From Microbacteriaceae bacterium PS02070 (GTDB taxonomy: Bacteria; Actinomycetota; Actinomycetes; Actinomycetales; Microbacteriaceae), in assembly GCA_029959865.1 (NCBI GenBank), contig JASCPE010000001.1, forward strand, positions 1 through 64,000: a stretch of DNA of 64,000 nucleotides, written 5' to 3'. How positions within the stretch are numbered: position 1 is the stretch's first letter; the number at the start of each line of letters is the position of its first letter. Below the pieces are notes generated by a model that saw nothing but the letters and a program-made list of their open reading frames with translations, made no database searches and was not told the DNA's origin. This document shows positions 41,658 to 51,541 of the stretch, one piece after another. The translations under genes and the position numbers were made by a program.

Positions 41658-42770
41658 ATGACCCTCTTGGATGGCATCACCTCCCGCATCGTCGAGACCC
41701 CGCGACTCCGCGTGAACATCCTGGAGCGTGTCGGCGATGATCCAGACACCCCCGCCGATCGAACCGTGGTCTTCGTCCACGGCAACGTCTCCTCCAGCCT
41801 CTACTGGCAGGAGATCATCCAGGATCTCCCCGGCGACGTGCGCGCAATCGCGGTCGACCTGAGGGGGTTCGGCGACACAGAGATCGCCCCTGTTGACGCG
41901 ACCCGTGGCGTCCGCGACTTCAGCGATGACGTCCACGCCACCCTCGAGGCCCTGGGTCTGGGTGCGGTGCACCTCGTCGGCTGGTCGATGGGCGGCGGCG
42001 TCGTGATGCAGTACGCCCTGGACCACCCCGTTCTCTCGCTCACGCTGCAGGCGCCCGTCTCGCCGCACGGATTCGGCGGCACCCGCCGCGATGGGACCCG
42101 GCTCACCGACGATGACGCCGGAGCCGGTGCCGGGGGCGCCAACCCCGACTACGTCGAGCGTCTCCGCACCCGTGACGACACGGACGAGGCGGACAGTTCA
42201 CCGCGCAGCGTCTTCCGCTCCGGCTACGTCTCCGACCAGTATCAGACGGAGTCCGAGGACATCTGGGTCGAGTCGATGCTCTCCACCGCCGTGGGGCCAG
42301 CCAACTACCCCGGCGATGCCGTGCCGAGCCCGCACTGGCCCGGGTTCGCGCCGGGCGAGCGCGGTGTCCTGAACACGATGACGCCGGGTCACTTCTCAAC
42401 GGCAGGGATCGTCGATCTCGATCCGAAGCCGCCGATTCTCTGGATCCACGGGACCGCCGACGCGATCGTCTCCGACGCATCTGAGTACGACATCAACCAC
42501 CTCGGACAGCTCGGCGTCGTACCGGGATGGCCGGGGATTCAGGTCGCTCCGCCTCAGGAGATGGTCACGCAGACGCGCGACGTGCTCGAGGCCTACCGTG
42601 AGGCCGGAGGGGATGTCACCGAGATCGAGCTGGAGGGCGTCGGTCACGCGCCCCACCTCGAGCAGCCGGCGACTTTCCGCCGCGCCGTCCTCGCGGTCAT
42701 GGGCTACATCGGACCGACGCGCTCCCCCGAGCCGCCCACCGAGACAATCATTCTCAGCTCCTCCGACTGA
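41658..42770 (+). CDS. Alpha/beta hydrolase
   Basis: A 370-aa hydrolase. HGNVSSSLYWQ is the oxyanion region. The nucleophile elbow GWSMGG is near residue 109, WIHGTADAIV carries the acid, and GVGHAPHLEQP carries the His. A large lid insertion (about residues 140-230) sits between core and cap. The ribosome site AAAGGA is good. It could be an epoxide hydrolase, esterase or C-C hydrolase. It is not clearly MenH. Confidence 0.82.
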   Translation: MTLLDGITSRIVETPRLRVNILERVGDDPDTPADRTVVFVHGNVSSSLYWQEIIQDLPGDVRAIAVDLRGFGDTEIAPVDATRGVRDFSDDVHATLEALGLGAVHLVGWSMGGGVVMQYALDHPVLSLTLQAPVSPHGFGGTRRDGTRLTDDDAGAGAGGANPDYVERLRTRDDTDEADSSPRSVFRSGYVSDQYQTESEDIWVESMLSTAVGPANYPGDAVPSPHWPGFAPGERGVLNTMTPGHFSTAGIVDLDPKPPILWIHGTADAIVSDASEYDINHLGQLGVVPGWPGIQVAPPQEMVTQTRDVLEAYREAGGDVTEIELEGVGHAPHLEQPATFRRAVLAVMGYIGPTRSPEPPTETIILSSSD

Positions 42771-42776
42771 CCTCTC

Positions 42777-43250
42777 TCACGGATCGCGGCGCTGCTCGAA
42801 GAACCCGCGCAACAGCGCCGCAGCCTCGTCTCGGCATACTCCCCCGACGACCTCGGCGCGATGCGGCAAGCGTCGGTCGCGCAGCACGTCATACTGCGAT
42901 CCGGCCGCGCCGGCCTTGTCGTCCCAGGCTCCGAAGACGACGCGCCCGACCCGGGCCTGCACGATCGCGCCGGCGCACATGAGACAGGGCTCCAGGGTCA
43001 CCACGAGCGTGAACCGGTCGAGGTTCCACGACCCGGCGCGCTCCGCCGCCGCCCGCAGCGCGAGGAGCTCCGCATGTGCGAGCGGATCATGCCGCCGTTC
43101 CCGCACGTTCTGACCCTCCCCGACGATCTCGCCGGACAGGTCCGTCACGACGGCACCGACCGGAACGTCTCCCCCGTCCGACGCCTCCGCCGCCAACGCG
43201 AGCGCCCGGCGCATCACGGCGATGTCGCTCTCACGCACGGGAAGGTCCAC
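42777..43250 (-). CDS. tadA: tRNA adenosine(34) deaminase TadA
   Basis: A 157-aa zinc deaminase that converts A34 to inosine in tRNA-Arg(ACG). The catalytic HAE is in DPLAHAELLAL and the zinc PCLMC is in TLEPCLMCAGAI. VPVGAVV and VVFGAWDDKAGAAGS match the TadA subgroup rather than guanine or cytosine deaminases. GTG at 43250 has TACGCT 6 nt upstream. Confidence 0.92.
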   Translation of the reverse strand: MDLPVRESDIAVMRRALALAAEASDGGDVPVGAVVTDLSGEIVGEGQNVRERRHDPLAHAELLALRAAAERAGSWNLDRFTLVVTLEPCLMCAGAIVQARVGRVVFGAWDDKAGAAGSQYDVLRDRRLPHRAEVVGGVCRDEAAALLRGFFEQRRDP

Positions 43251-43256
43251 CCGCCC

Positions 43257-43262
43257 AGCGTA
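43257..43262 (-). promoter_or_regulatory. -10 element (leaderless) of tadA
   Basis: TACGCT on the minus strand, 6 nt from the GTG at 43250. Confidence 0.5.
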
Positions 43263-43278
43263 CGCGGACGCCAGGTCC

Positions 43279-43284
43279 TAGGCT
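43279..43284 (+). promoter_or_regulatory. -10 element (leaderless) of upp
   Basis: TAGGCT, 6 nt before the ATG at 43291. Confidence 0.55.
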
Positions 43285-43290
43285 GGGGTC

Positions 43291-43926
43291 ATGCGCGTGC
43301 ACGTAGCCGATCATCCGCTCATCACCCACAAGCTCACGGTCCTTCGTGACCGGCGCACCCCGTCGCCGGTGTTTCGTCAGCTCACCGAAGAGCTCGTCAC
43401 GCTGCTCGCCTACGAGGCGACCCGCGGCGTGCGGGTGGAGCAGGCACCGATCGAGACACCCGTGACCTCCACGGTCGGCGTGCAGATCAGCGAACCCCGA
43501 CCTCTCGTCGTGCCGATCCTGCGCGCCGGTCTCGGCATGCTCGAAGGCATGGTCAAGCTCCTTCCCACCGCCGAGGTCGGCTTCCTCGGAATGGCACGCG
43601 ACGAAGAGACGCTTCAGCCGACCACGTACGCCGAGCGGCTGCCCGTGGATCTCAGCGACCGCCAGTGCTTCGTACTGGACCCTATGCTCGCGACCGGCGG
43701 CTCGCTCGGGGCCGCGATCGAGTTCCTCTTCGACCGGGGCGCGCAGGACGTCACGGCGATCTGCATCCTCGGCGCCCCCGAAGGCGTCGCAGCGATCGAG
43801 AAGCAGGTCGGCGAGCGCGACGTCACCCTCGTCCTCGGTGCACTCGATGAGCGCCTCAACGAGAAGGGCTACATCGTTCCCGGTCTCGGCGACGCGGGCG
43901 ACCGCCTCTACGGTACGGCCGACTAA
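43291..43926 (+). CDS. upp: Uracil phosphoribosyltransferase
   Basis: A 211-aa enzyme salvaging uracil to UMP with PRPP. It has the type-specific [20 protein letters not shown] start and [13 protein letters not shown]. The PRPP loop is [12 protein letters not shown] and the C-terminal uracil-binding block is [17 protein letters not shown]. Its stop overlaps the convergent DUF3467 stop by 4 bp. Confidence 0.96.
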   Translation: MRVHVADHPLITHKLTVLRDRRTPSPVFRQLTEELVTLLAYEATRGVRVEQAPIETPVTSTVGVQISEPRPLVVPILRAGLGMLEGMVKLLPTAEVGFLGMARDEETLQPTTYAERLPVDLSDRQCFVLDPMLATGGSLGAAIEFLFDRGAQDVTAICILGAPEGVAAIEKQVGERDVTLVLGALDERLNEKGYIVPGLGDAGDRLYGTAD

Positions 43927-44246
43927 CCCAGCCCATCCGGGTTCAACGGCCGCTGGGGGCGTTTGCCCGTCTCCTGCTCCCAGAACTCCAGCTGCTGGGT
44001 CAGAGCCTTGGCGAGCTCGAACACCTGCTGCGGGGGGATGCGCACGCGGCTGACCACCCGTGCGGGCACGTGCATGACGGGCGTGCCGTCCTCGTCGTGC
44101 CCCTCCTGCGGTGGGCGGGCGAGCGAGACGAAGTCCATGACGAAGACGTCGGGGGTATGCCAGACGTTCGCAAAATCCGCGAACCGTCCCTCGATCACCT
44201 CCGGCGGCAGTTCGATCTCGAACTTGCGTGCTACCTCGTCAGCCAC
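43923..44246 (-). CDS. DUF3467 domain protein
   Basis: A 107-aa protein matching DUF3467: [16 protein letters not shown] near residue 25 and [20 protein letters not shown]. The function is unknown. Its start overlaps the end of the helicase/nuclease gene by 16 bp, so both are in one transcript. Confidence 0.85.
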   Translation of the reverse strand: MADEVARKFEIELPPEVIEGRFADFANVWHTPDVFVMDFVSLARPPQEGHDEDGTPVMHVPARVVSRVRIPPQQVFELAKALTQQLEFWEQETGKRPQRPLNPDGLG

Positions 44247-47200
44247 GGCACCTCCTGGTCGGGTGCCGAGTCTACGCCGACGGGTGCGTGGGCGGCGGTC
44301 TGCACCAGACGCGCGAACCCACTGAGGCGCGCGACACCGTCGGGGGTGCGCGGCAGATCGTCGAGGAGACCGGTCGAGTACACGATGTACGCGGTGTGCT
44401 GAGCCCGGGAAATCGCGACGTTGATGCGGTTCTGGAGGAGCAGGAACTCCAGACCGCGCGGCGCGTCACGCCCGGATGATGCCGCCAGTGACAGGATCGC
44501 GATGGCCGCCTCCTGACCCTGGAACTTATCCACGGTGCCCACCCGGATGCCGCCGTACCCGCCCGCCTCCAGCGCTTCCTCAACGGTGACCTGCTGCGCG
44601 TTGTACGGAGTGACGACGATGATGTCAGCCTCCGTGAGCGGCCGGGTCGTGCCGTCGCCGGGCGACCACGTGCGACCGAGAAGGTCACGCACGATATCCA
44701 GGACGACGTCAGCCTCTTCGAGAGAGGACGTCGAGTTTCCCGTGTGGGTGAGGGCAATCGGAACGATGCCTGCGGGCACGCCGTCAATGTGGCGCCCCGC
44801 CGTATCCGGATGGGCCACGAGCTTGCCGTCATACGACAGGTCAGAGACGGCCTCCGCGACCTCGGGGCGCATGCGCCGGCTCTGCGCGAGGAAGTACCCG
44901 GCCTCCGGATCGATGACCGAGGCGTCCTGCATGACCCAGCCGAGGGCAGAGGTGTCCACCGGCTCCGGATGGGTGCCCTGGCTCACCTGCGGCAGTTGCT
45001 GCGGATCACCGAGCAGGAGCACCCGATGCGCGGCCGCGGCGACGGCCACCGTGGATGCGAGCGAGAACTGCCCCGCCTCGTCGATCACGAGAAGATCGAG
45101 GCTCTTCCGCCCCACGCGACGCGGGTGGGTGAGGTCCCAGGCCGTGCCGCCGATGACATATCCCTCCGGGTGCGCCCGAGTGAACTCGGCGAGGCCGTCC
45201 TTGGCGATGACGGTGAACGGTTCGTTCCCCGTGGTCGTCTTGGGGGCCTTCGCGACCTGTGCCGCGGGGACCCCGGCGGCGACGATGCGGTCGAGCATGT
45301 TCTCAACGACGGCGTGAGACTGCGCGACGACACCGACCGCGAAACCCTTCTCGCGAACGAGCCGAGCGACCACGTGCGACCCGACGTAGGTCTTTCCTGT
45401 TCCGGGCGGCCCCTGGACGGCGAGGTAACTGTCCTGCAGGTCGGCGACGGCAGCCGCGATGTCACCGATGTCATCGCCGGAGTGGCCGAGGGTCCCCCGT
45501 CCGGTGCGCGGCGGGCGGCGCACGAGCAGGTCAGTGGCCGGGTCTGCGGGCAGCGTCGGGAAGGCGTCGATGACGGAATCGGCCCACTCGTCGATCGCGG
45601 CCTGCTGGCTTCCGGCGCGCGGTGGGGCGGCGGGTGCGATCGCTACCGGCAGTTCGCTCCAGGCGCCGGCGCTCGACGTCTCCTCGACGATGACACCGTC
45701 CTCGATGTCTTCCAGCACGCGCACCGTACGGGCGGAATGAATGAACCGGGGGTGGGCCCCAACGGCGAACGGTGCAGGTGCCGCATACACGGCGAACGGC
45801 TGCGCACCCTCCCCCAACCGCGTGCCCGGGGCGACATCGCCGCGCAGTTCCAGGACGCGACGGTGCGAGCGCGGACCCTCCTGCCAGTCCGTCAGCACGC
45901 GGGACTGCGCGCGATCGAGCAGGATGACGTCTCGCGTGTCCTGCCAGATCGCGAGGGGCTCCCGCAGGCGCGTGAAGTGCGATGCCCAGAACGTCTTGGC
46001 CTCGCGGGGGTAGTAGTCGATTGCCGCGGCGCCGAGGCGGAGGGCACGAGCCTCGTCCTCGTTCGTGGCCTCTTCGGCGAACACGCGTAGCCGCTCGGCC
46101 CGCACAGACGCTTCGTATCCGGTCTCCTCCGGCTCCGGATCACGCGAGGGTCGCATGCCCGCCTCGGCGGCCCGGGCCGCGAGCCAGTCGCGAAGCCGCA
46201 GCGTGGAGACGCAGTCGTAGCGGTTGTAATCGGCGAGGTCCGCGAAGATGCGGTCGGCACCCGCCGCGTCGCCCGCATCAGCGAGAACACGCGCTTGCGC
46301 ATATTTCACGATCGAGTCATCGCCGCGTTGCACGTCACTCGTCCGCACATCGGCGCCCATGTACAGCGGCTCGAGCTTCTTGATCGAGTAGGAGCGCGAC
46401 CCCACCCGCAGCGCACGCCGCACGACGGGGTAGAGGTCAACGAACACGCCGTCACGCAGCAGCCGATCGACCTCCGCCTCACCGACGCCGTGCCGAGCCG
46501 CCATCTCCAGCAGATGCGTCGTCTCATACGGCGCGTAATGGTAGATGTGCATGTTCGGATGCGTCCGCCGATGCACCTCCAAGAACGCCAGGAACTTCTC
46601 CAGTGCCTCCCGCTCCTGCGCGAACGTGTGCGCCCACAGCGCCGTGTACTGCTCCCGGGTGTCCACCCAGCCGAAGAGGTAGTCGATCCCCCAGGGCGAG
46701 CCGGTGCCCTCGGTGTAGAGCGGGTCACCCTCGAAGTCGAAGAAGATGTCACCGAGATCCGGGCGCGGAAGGGCCGCGATCGCGGAGGGAAGCACAACTC
46801 GGTAGGTCGGGATCGGGACGTCGCCGGGCAGTGCGACGGCATCCGTGATGCCCCCGGCCGGAGATTCGATCTGCAGCCGCGCCTGCGTGCGCAGACTCTC
46901 GAAGACCTCGGCGGACATCTTCGGCGGGGGCGAGGAGGCACCGACGAGGTGATCGATCGTTGTCAGGCCCGCCGCCCGCAGCCGTTCGCGCTGGACCGGC
47001 CGCATTCCGGCAACGAGCAGAAGATCACGGTGCGCGACGACCTCGAGGTCGCAGGTGGCGCACCGGCCGCACGCGACGACGCGCAGCGCGCCACGTTCAT
47101 CCCCCCACGCGATCGGTGCGCCGTGTGCGCCGAGACCGGGCTCCCGGTCCGCGATAAGCGCGCGCAGGCGTGCGCGGCGGAGCAGGTACACCGGCAGGAT

Positions 47201-47755
47201 GTCGCGCACCGCATGCGCGGAGGTCGATCCGTCGCCGAGGATCAGCTCGACGCGATCCGCGCGCCGGATCCCCAGCTGGTCGAGCTGGTCGACGTACGCG
47301 GCGAGTTGCATCAGTGCCGTCACCCGCGCGCGGCGCGCCAGTTTCGTGTCCTGAACGAGCCACGCGCCGTCGTGATCGCGCACGATGAAGTCTGCGAACC
47401 CGACGAAGTCATCGGCGGCGAAGGCGGCCTGGTAGATGACCTGTGCGTCACCTTTCAATGCCTCCCGCGTGCGCTGCACAGCGGCGGCGAGCGCTTCGGC
47501 ATCGGAGGAACGGGTTTCGGGGATGATCTCGACCTGCCCGGGATACGCGCGTTCGTACTCGCGCAGGACGCGGACTTCGTGCTCGGTTCCCAGCATCGCG
47601 GCGCGTTCGAGGGTGAGGTCCTCGGGTTCCTCGACGGCGGAGACGCGTCGGAGCTTCGCGTCAATCGCTCGCAACCACGCGAACTCGCACTCGGCCGCGG
47701 CTTTGAGATCACTCGCGCTCCAGACGATCCGACCTTCGTCTTCGATGTACCGCAT
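44231..47755 (-). CDS. TM0106-type RecB-like nuclease fused to a SF1 helicase
   Basis: A 1174-aa protein. The N-terminal part (about 1-500) is a RecB-like/PD-(D/E)XK nuclease: FADFIVRDHDGAWLVQDTKLAR carries the D-ExK-like core, and four cysteines (CGRCATCDLE near 220 and elsewhere) may hold an Fe-S cluster. A middle RNase H-like region (FFDFEGDPLY) follows. The C-terminal part is an SF1 helicase with Walker A GPPGTGKTYVG, DEAGQFSLAST and VGTVDKFQGQEA. ATG at 47755 follows GGAAGGGG; the frame extends further but would overlap nadE. A DNA repair or nucleic-acid-processing role is inferred. Confidence 0.88.
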   Translation of the reverse strand: MRYIEDEGRIVWSASDLKAAAECEFAWLRAIDAKLRRVSAVEEPEDLTLERAAMLGTEHEVRVLREYERAYPGQVEIIPETRSSDAEALAAAVQRTREALKGDAQVIYQAAFAADDFVGFADFIVRDHDGAWLVQDTKLARRARVTALMQLAAYVDQLDQLGIRRADRVELILGDGSTSAHAVRDILPVYLLRRARLRALIADREPGLGAHGAPIAWGDERGALRVVACGRCATCDLEVVAHRDLLLVAGMRPVQRERLRAAGLTTIDHLVGASSPPPKMSAEVFESLRTQARLQIESPAGGITDAVALPGDVPIPTYRVVLPSAIAALPRPDLGDIFFDFEGDPLYTEGTGSPWGIDYLFGWVDTREQYTALWAHTFAQEREALEKFLAFLEVHRRTHPNMHIYHYAPYETTHLLEMAARHGVGEAEVDRLLRDGVFVDLYPVVRRALRVGSRSYSIKKLEPLYMGADVRTSDVQRGDDSIVKYAQARVLADAGDAAGADRIFADLADYNRYDCVSTLRLRDWLAARAAEAGMRPSRDPEPEETGYEASVRAERLRVFAEEATNEDEARALRLGAAAIDYYPREAKTFWASHFTRLREPLAIWQDTRDVILLDRAQSRVLTDWQEGPRSHRRVLELRGDVAPGTRLGEGAQPFAVYAAPAPFAVGAHPRFIHSARTVRVLEDIEDGVIVEETSSAGAWSELPVAIAPAAPPRAGSQQAAIDEWADSVIDAFPTLPADPATDLLVRRPPRTGRGTLGHSGDDIGDIAAAVADLQDSYLAVQGPPGTGKTYVGSHVVARLVREKGFAVGVVAQSHAVVENMLDRIVAAGVPAAQVAKAPKTTTGNEPFTVIAKDGLAEFTRAHPEGYVIGGTAWDLTHPRRVGRKSLDLLVIDEAGQFSLASTVAVAAAAHRVLLLGDPQQLPQVSQGTHPEPVDTSALGWVMQDASVIDPEAGYFLAQSRRMRPEVAEAVSDLSYDGKLVAHPDTAGRHIDGVPAGIVPIALTHTGNSTSSLEEADVVLDIVRDLLGRTWSPGDGTTRPLTEADIIVVTPYNAQQVTVEEALEAGGYGGIRVGTVDKFQGQEAAIAILSLAASSGRDAPRGLEFLLLQNRINVAISRAQHTAYIVYSTGLLDDLPRTPDGVARLSGFARLVQTAAHAPVGVDSAPDQEVPWLTR

Positions 47756-47824
47756 GTTCCCCTTCCCGCTAGAACGATAGCCGCGCCCACCGACACGATC
47801 CGCGCTGAGTCGAGGCAATGCTGA

Positions 47825-47830
47825 CAGACT
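47825..47830 (+). promoter_or_regulatory. -10 element of nadE
   Basis: CAGACT, 6 nt before the GTG at 47837. GGAG between them could alternatively act as a ribosome site. Confidence 0.4.
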
Positions 47831-47836
47831 GGAGCC

Positions 47837-49939
47837 GTGAGCGAGACTCTTCCGTTCGAAAGCGCGTACCGGCACGGCTACGCCCGCATCGCGGCGTGCA
47901 CGATCCCGGTCGCCATTGCAGACCCCGCCACCAACGCCGAGGCCGTGCTCGCCGAAGCGCGCACCTGTCACGACGAGGCGGTGGCCGTCGCCGTCTTCCC
48001 GGAGCTGTGCCTGACCGGCTACGCGATCGATGACCTCGTGATGCAGGACGCGGTCCTGGACGCCGCCGAGGCAGCCCTCCTGCGCATCGCCCGCGAATCC
48101 ACAAACCTCATGAGCGTGCTCGTCGTCGGCGCGCCGCTGCGCCACCGGAACCGCATCTATAACTGCGCCGTCGTCATCCACCGCGGCGAGATCATGGGCG
48201 TCGTCCCCAAGACCTATCTGCCCACCTACCGCGAGTTCTACGAGCGCCGCTGGTATGCGTCCGGCCCGACGTTCGACGGCGTGATCACGCTCGGCGGCTC
48301 GGTCGAGACCGGCGGCGTGGAGGCGATGTTCGGCACGAACCTGCTCTTCCGCGCGACCGACGTCCCCGGGCTCGTGCTCGCCGTGGAGGTGTGCGAAGAC
48401 GTCTGGGTGCCGATCCCTCCCTCCTCTCGAGCCGCCCTCGCAGGGGCGACGGTGCTCGTCAACCTCTCCGGCAGCCCCATCACGATCGCGCGGGCCGAAG
48501 ACCGCAAGATCCTCTGCCAGTCGCAGTCATTGCGCTGCCTGGCGGCCTACGCATACGCCGCCGCAGGCACTGGGGAGTCGACGAACGACGTCTCGTGGGA
48601 CGGTCAGACGATGATCTACGAGGCGGGAAACCTGGTTGCCGAGACCGAGCGTTTCCCGGACGGACCGCGCCGCAGCATCGCCGACATCGATCTGGATCGA
48701 CTCCGTCAGGACCGCCTGCGCCAAGGCACCTTCGATGACAATCGGCTCGCCGAGCTGATGCCGACAGACGTGCCCCGCGACGACTTCGTGGAGTACGAAT
48801 TCACGCTTGCTCCCCCGGCGAGCGCCACCGGACTCCGTCGGCCGCTGGACCGCTTCCCCTTCGTCCCCGACGACCCGGCGCGCTTGGACCTGGACTGCTA
48901 CGAAGCGTTCAACATCCAGGTCTCCGGCGTCGAGCAGCGTATGCGCGCGATTGGCGGACCCAAACCCGTCATCGGCGTCTCCGGGGGCCTCGACTCCACA
49001 CACGCGCTGCTGGTCATCGCGCGGGCGATGGATCGGATGGGGCGGCCCCGCAGCGACATCCTCGCGTACACGATGCCCGGCTTCGCCACGAGCGACCATA
49101 CGAAGTCGAACGCGATCGCCCTCGCCGAGGCGATCGGCGCGACGATCGAGACGATCGATATCCGCCCCGCCGCAACCGAGCTGCTGGAGGGCATTCGGCA
49201 TCCGTTCGCGAACGGCGAGCCGGTCTACGATGTGACGTTCGAGAATGTCCAGGCCGGAATCCGCACTGATTTCCTCTTCCGCCTCGCGAATCAGAACGGC
49301 GGCTTCGTGGTGGGCACGTCAGACCTGTCCGAGCTCGCCCTGGGATGGGCGACCTACGGCGTCGGCGACCAGATGAGTCACTACGCCGTCAACGCGGGTG
49401 TGCCCAAGACCCTCATCCAGCACCTGATCCGCTGGGTCATCGCGCACCGTGAGGGAGTCGATGAGAACGCGATCGCGGTGTTGCAGTCGGTGCTGGACAC
49501 CGAGATCAGCCCCGAGCTGGTACCGGCTGGACAGGACGGCAAGGTCCAGTCGACCGAGGACACGATCGGCCCGTACGCGCTGCATGACTTCGCCCTGTTC
49601 CACATCCTGCGGTACGGGTTCCGTCCGTCGAAGATCGCGTTCCTCGCCGAGCAGGCCTGGGCCGACCCCGACGCGGGGGCCTGGCCGCCGGGCTTCCCCG
49701 CGGACGAGCGATTCGGGTATGACCGCGCGGAGATCGTCGCGTGGCTACGCGTATTCCTGAAGCGGTACTTCGCGTTCGCGCAGTTCAAGCGCACCGCCAT
49801 CCCGAACGGCCCCAAGGTCTCCCCCGCCGGGTCGCTCTCCCCCCGCGGTGACTGGCGCGCTCCGTCCGACGGCAATGCGCATGCCTGGCTCGCGGAGCTG
49901 GATGCCGCCGTCGGCGAGGACACGTCCGCAGGTTCCTGA
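47837..49939 (+). CDS. nadE: Glutamine-dependent NAD+ synthetase NadE
   Basis: A 700-aa two-domain enzyme. The N-terminal nitrilase-type glutaminase (about 1-290) has the Glu of [13 protein letters not shown], the Lys of [13 protein letters not shown] and the Cys of [11 protein letters not shown]. The C-terminal synthetase has the P-loop [14 protein letters not shown] and [20 protein letters not shown]. It amidates NaAD to NAD+ in the cytosol using Gln. The length matches the long actinobacterial form. Confidence 0.95.
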   Translation: MSETLPFESAYRHGYARIAACTIPVAIADPATNAEAVLAEARTCHDEAVAVAVFPELCLTGYAIDDLVMQDAVLDAAEAALLRIARESTNLMSVLVVGAPLRHRNRIYNCAVVIHRGEIMGVVPKTYLPTYREFYERRWYASGPTFDGVITLGGSVETGGVEAMFGTNLLFRATDVPGLVLAVEVCEDVWVPIPPSSRAALAGATVLVNLSGSPITIARAEDRKILCQSQSLRCLAAYAYAAAGTGESTNDVSWDGQTMIYEAGNLVAETERFPDGPRRSIADIDLDRLRQDRLRQGTFDDNRLAELMPTDVPRDDFVEYEFTLAPPASATGLRRPLDRFPFVPDDPARLDLDCYEAFNIQVSGVEQRMRAIGGPKPVIGVSGGLDSTHALLVIARAMDRMGRPRSDILAYTMPGFATSDHTKSNAIALAEAIGATIETIDIRPAATELLEGIRHPFANGEPVYDVTFENVQAGIRTDFLFRLANQNGGFVVGTSDLSELALGWATYGVGDQMSHYAVNAGVPKTLIQHLIRWVIAHREGVDENAIAVLQSVLDTEISPELVPAGQDGKVQSTEDTIGPYALHDFALFHILRYGFRPSKIAFLAEQAWADPDAGAWPPGFPADERFGYDRAEIVAWLRVFLKRYFAFAQFKRTAIPNGPKVSPAGSLSPRGDWRAPSDGNAHAWLAELDAAVGEDTSAGS

Positions 49940-49940
49940 G

Positions 49941-51413
49941 ATGGCGGCGCACGCGACCGTCGTCGGGAGTGGGCCGAACGGCCTGGCGGCTGCGGTCACC
50001 CTGGCGCGGGCCGGCTACCACGTGCGCGTGCTCGAGGCGGCGTCCTCCCCCGGCGGCAGCGCACGGACAGGACCCCTCACCCTGCCCGGCTTCGTCCACG
50101 ACATCGGCTCGGCCGTCCACCCCCTCGCCCTCTCGTCGCCGTTCCTGCGCGCCTTCGGCATCGACTCCCGCGTGGAATGGCTGATCCCAGAAGCTTCTTT
50201 CGCACACCCCCTGCCGCACGGTGAGGCCGCGATCGCCTGGCGCGACCTGGATCGCACTGCCGAGGGGCTCGGCGCCGACGGCGCGGCATGGCGACGTCTT
50301 GCGGGAGGACTTCGGGATCGGCGCGATGATCTCGTCGAGACCATCCTGAACACGCTCGTCCGCGTCCCGCCGCACCCGGCGGCGCTCGCGTGGTTCGGCG
50401 CGCAAGCGCTGCGACAGGCGAGCACCGTGCCGCGGGCGACGTTTCGAACGACCACGGCGCAGGCGCTGTGGACGGGTGTCGCGGCACACGCGGGGACTCA
50501 TCTGCCCTCCCTCGCTGCCTCGGCGACGGGTCTTCTCCTGCTGGCACACGCCCACTCCCCGACCGGTTGGCCCCTGCCCCGCGGCGGTGCGGGAGCGATC
50601 ATGCAGGCGCTGGCGGACGACCTCCACGCGCACGGCGGGCTCATCGAGACCGACTGCGCGGTGAGAGACCTCGCGTCGCTGGATTGGGGCGACCCCGCGC
50701 AGGGCGACCTCCTCATCCACGCGGGCGCGCCGCGTGCACTGCTGGATCTCCCCGCCCTGCCCGCGTCCTACCGGCGCGCACTGCGGGCGCTCCGGTACGG
50801 GCCCGCGGCGGCCAAGCTCGACCTCGCGCTGTCCGGCCCGGTGCCGTGGACCCATCCCGACGTTGCGCAGGCCCCCACCGTCCACCTCGGTGGCGACGCG
50901 ACGCAGATCGCCGCCGCCGAAAGCGCCGTGATGGCGGGCCGCGCGCCCGAACGGCCGTACGTCCTCGTTGCGCAGCCCTCGGTCATCGACCCCACCCGAG
51001 CGCCGGCGGGCCAGCACACCCTGTGGGCCTACACGCATGTTCCGGGGGGAAGCGGCATCGACCCGACCGAAGCCATCGTGGCTCAACTCGAGGAGCACGC
51101 ACCGGGCATCCGCGACCTCATCCAGGCGGCGCACGTCACCACGGCTCGCGACTTCGCGGCCCTCAACCCCGCGGCGATCCTCGGGGATGGGCTCGGCGGT
51201 CGCCGGTCGATGCGGCAGCTCCTGCGTCGCCCCGTCCTGTCCCCCACGCCGTGGCGCACGCCCGCTGCCGGGGTCTACCTCGCGTCGTCCGCGGCGGTGC
51301 CCGGTCCGGGTGTGCATGGGATGGCAGGGTGGCTCGCGGCCCGCACAGCGCTCGGCGACGCGTGGGGGCAGCCCCCGGAGCTGGCGGATCTGTTCGCTAC
51401 GCTGGACGGGTGA
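49941..51413 (+). CDS. NAD(P)/FAD-dependent oxidoreductase (phytoene-desaturase-like)
   Basis: A 490-aa flavoprotein. The FAD Rossmann motif is VVGSGPNGLAAAVTLARAG, then EAASSPGGSARTG. The C-terminal FAD block GVYLASSAAVPGPGVHGMAGW is typical of the amine-oxidase/CrtI-like group. No carotenoid genes are adjacent, so the substrate is unknown. ATG at 49941 is one base after the nadE stop, and the frame is coupled at its end to a tiny membrane protein (GTGA). Confidence 0.87.
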   Translation: MAAHATVVGSGPNGLAAAVTLARAGYHVRVLEAASSPGGSARTGPLTLPGFVHDIGSAVHPLALSSPFLRAFGIDSRVEWLIPEASFAHPLPHGEAAIAWRDLDRTAEGLGADGAAWRRLAGGLRDRRDDLVETILNTLVRVPPHPAALAWFGAQALRQASTVPRATFRTTTAQALWTGVAAHAGTHLPSLAASATGLLLLAHAHSPTGWPLPRGGAGAIMQALADDLHAHGGLIETDCAVRDLASLDWGDPAQGDLLIHAGAPRALLDLPALPASYRRALRALRYGPAAAKLDLALSGPVPWTHPDVAQAPTVHLGGDATQIAAAESAVMAGRAPERPYVLVAQPSVIDPTRAPAGQHTLWAYTHVPGGSGIDPTEAIVAQLEEHAPGIRDLIQAAHVTTARDFAALNPAAILGDGLGGRRSMRQLLRRPVLSPTPWRTPAAGVYLASSAAVPGPGVHGMAGWLAARTALGDAWGQPPELADLFATLDG

Positions 51414-51541
51414 GCTTCAACGGATCCGGGGACGACAAGAAGCCGTCGACGGCAAGGATGACCATCTGGTTCGCTGTCGCCGCGATCGGCATCTACTTCC
51501 TCGTCTCCGGGATCATCGGCATCGTTTCGGGCGGATCGTGA
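51410..51541 (+). CDS. 43-aa single-TM protein
   Basis: A small protein with a polar N terminus (MSFNGSGDDKKPSTAR) and one helix, WFAVAAIGIYFLVSGIIGIV. GTG at 51410 overlaps the oxidoreductase stop by 4 bp and its own stop overlaps the next gene's GTG by 4 bp. It sits as a translationally coupled link between two enzyme genes. The function is unknown; a membrane anchor or regulator is possible. Conserved short membrane proteins of this kind are common in Microbacterium. Confidence 0.7.
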   Translation: MSFNGSGDDKKPSTARMTIWFAVAAIGIYFLVSGIIGIVSGGS

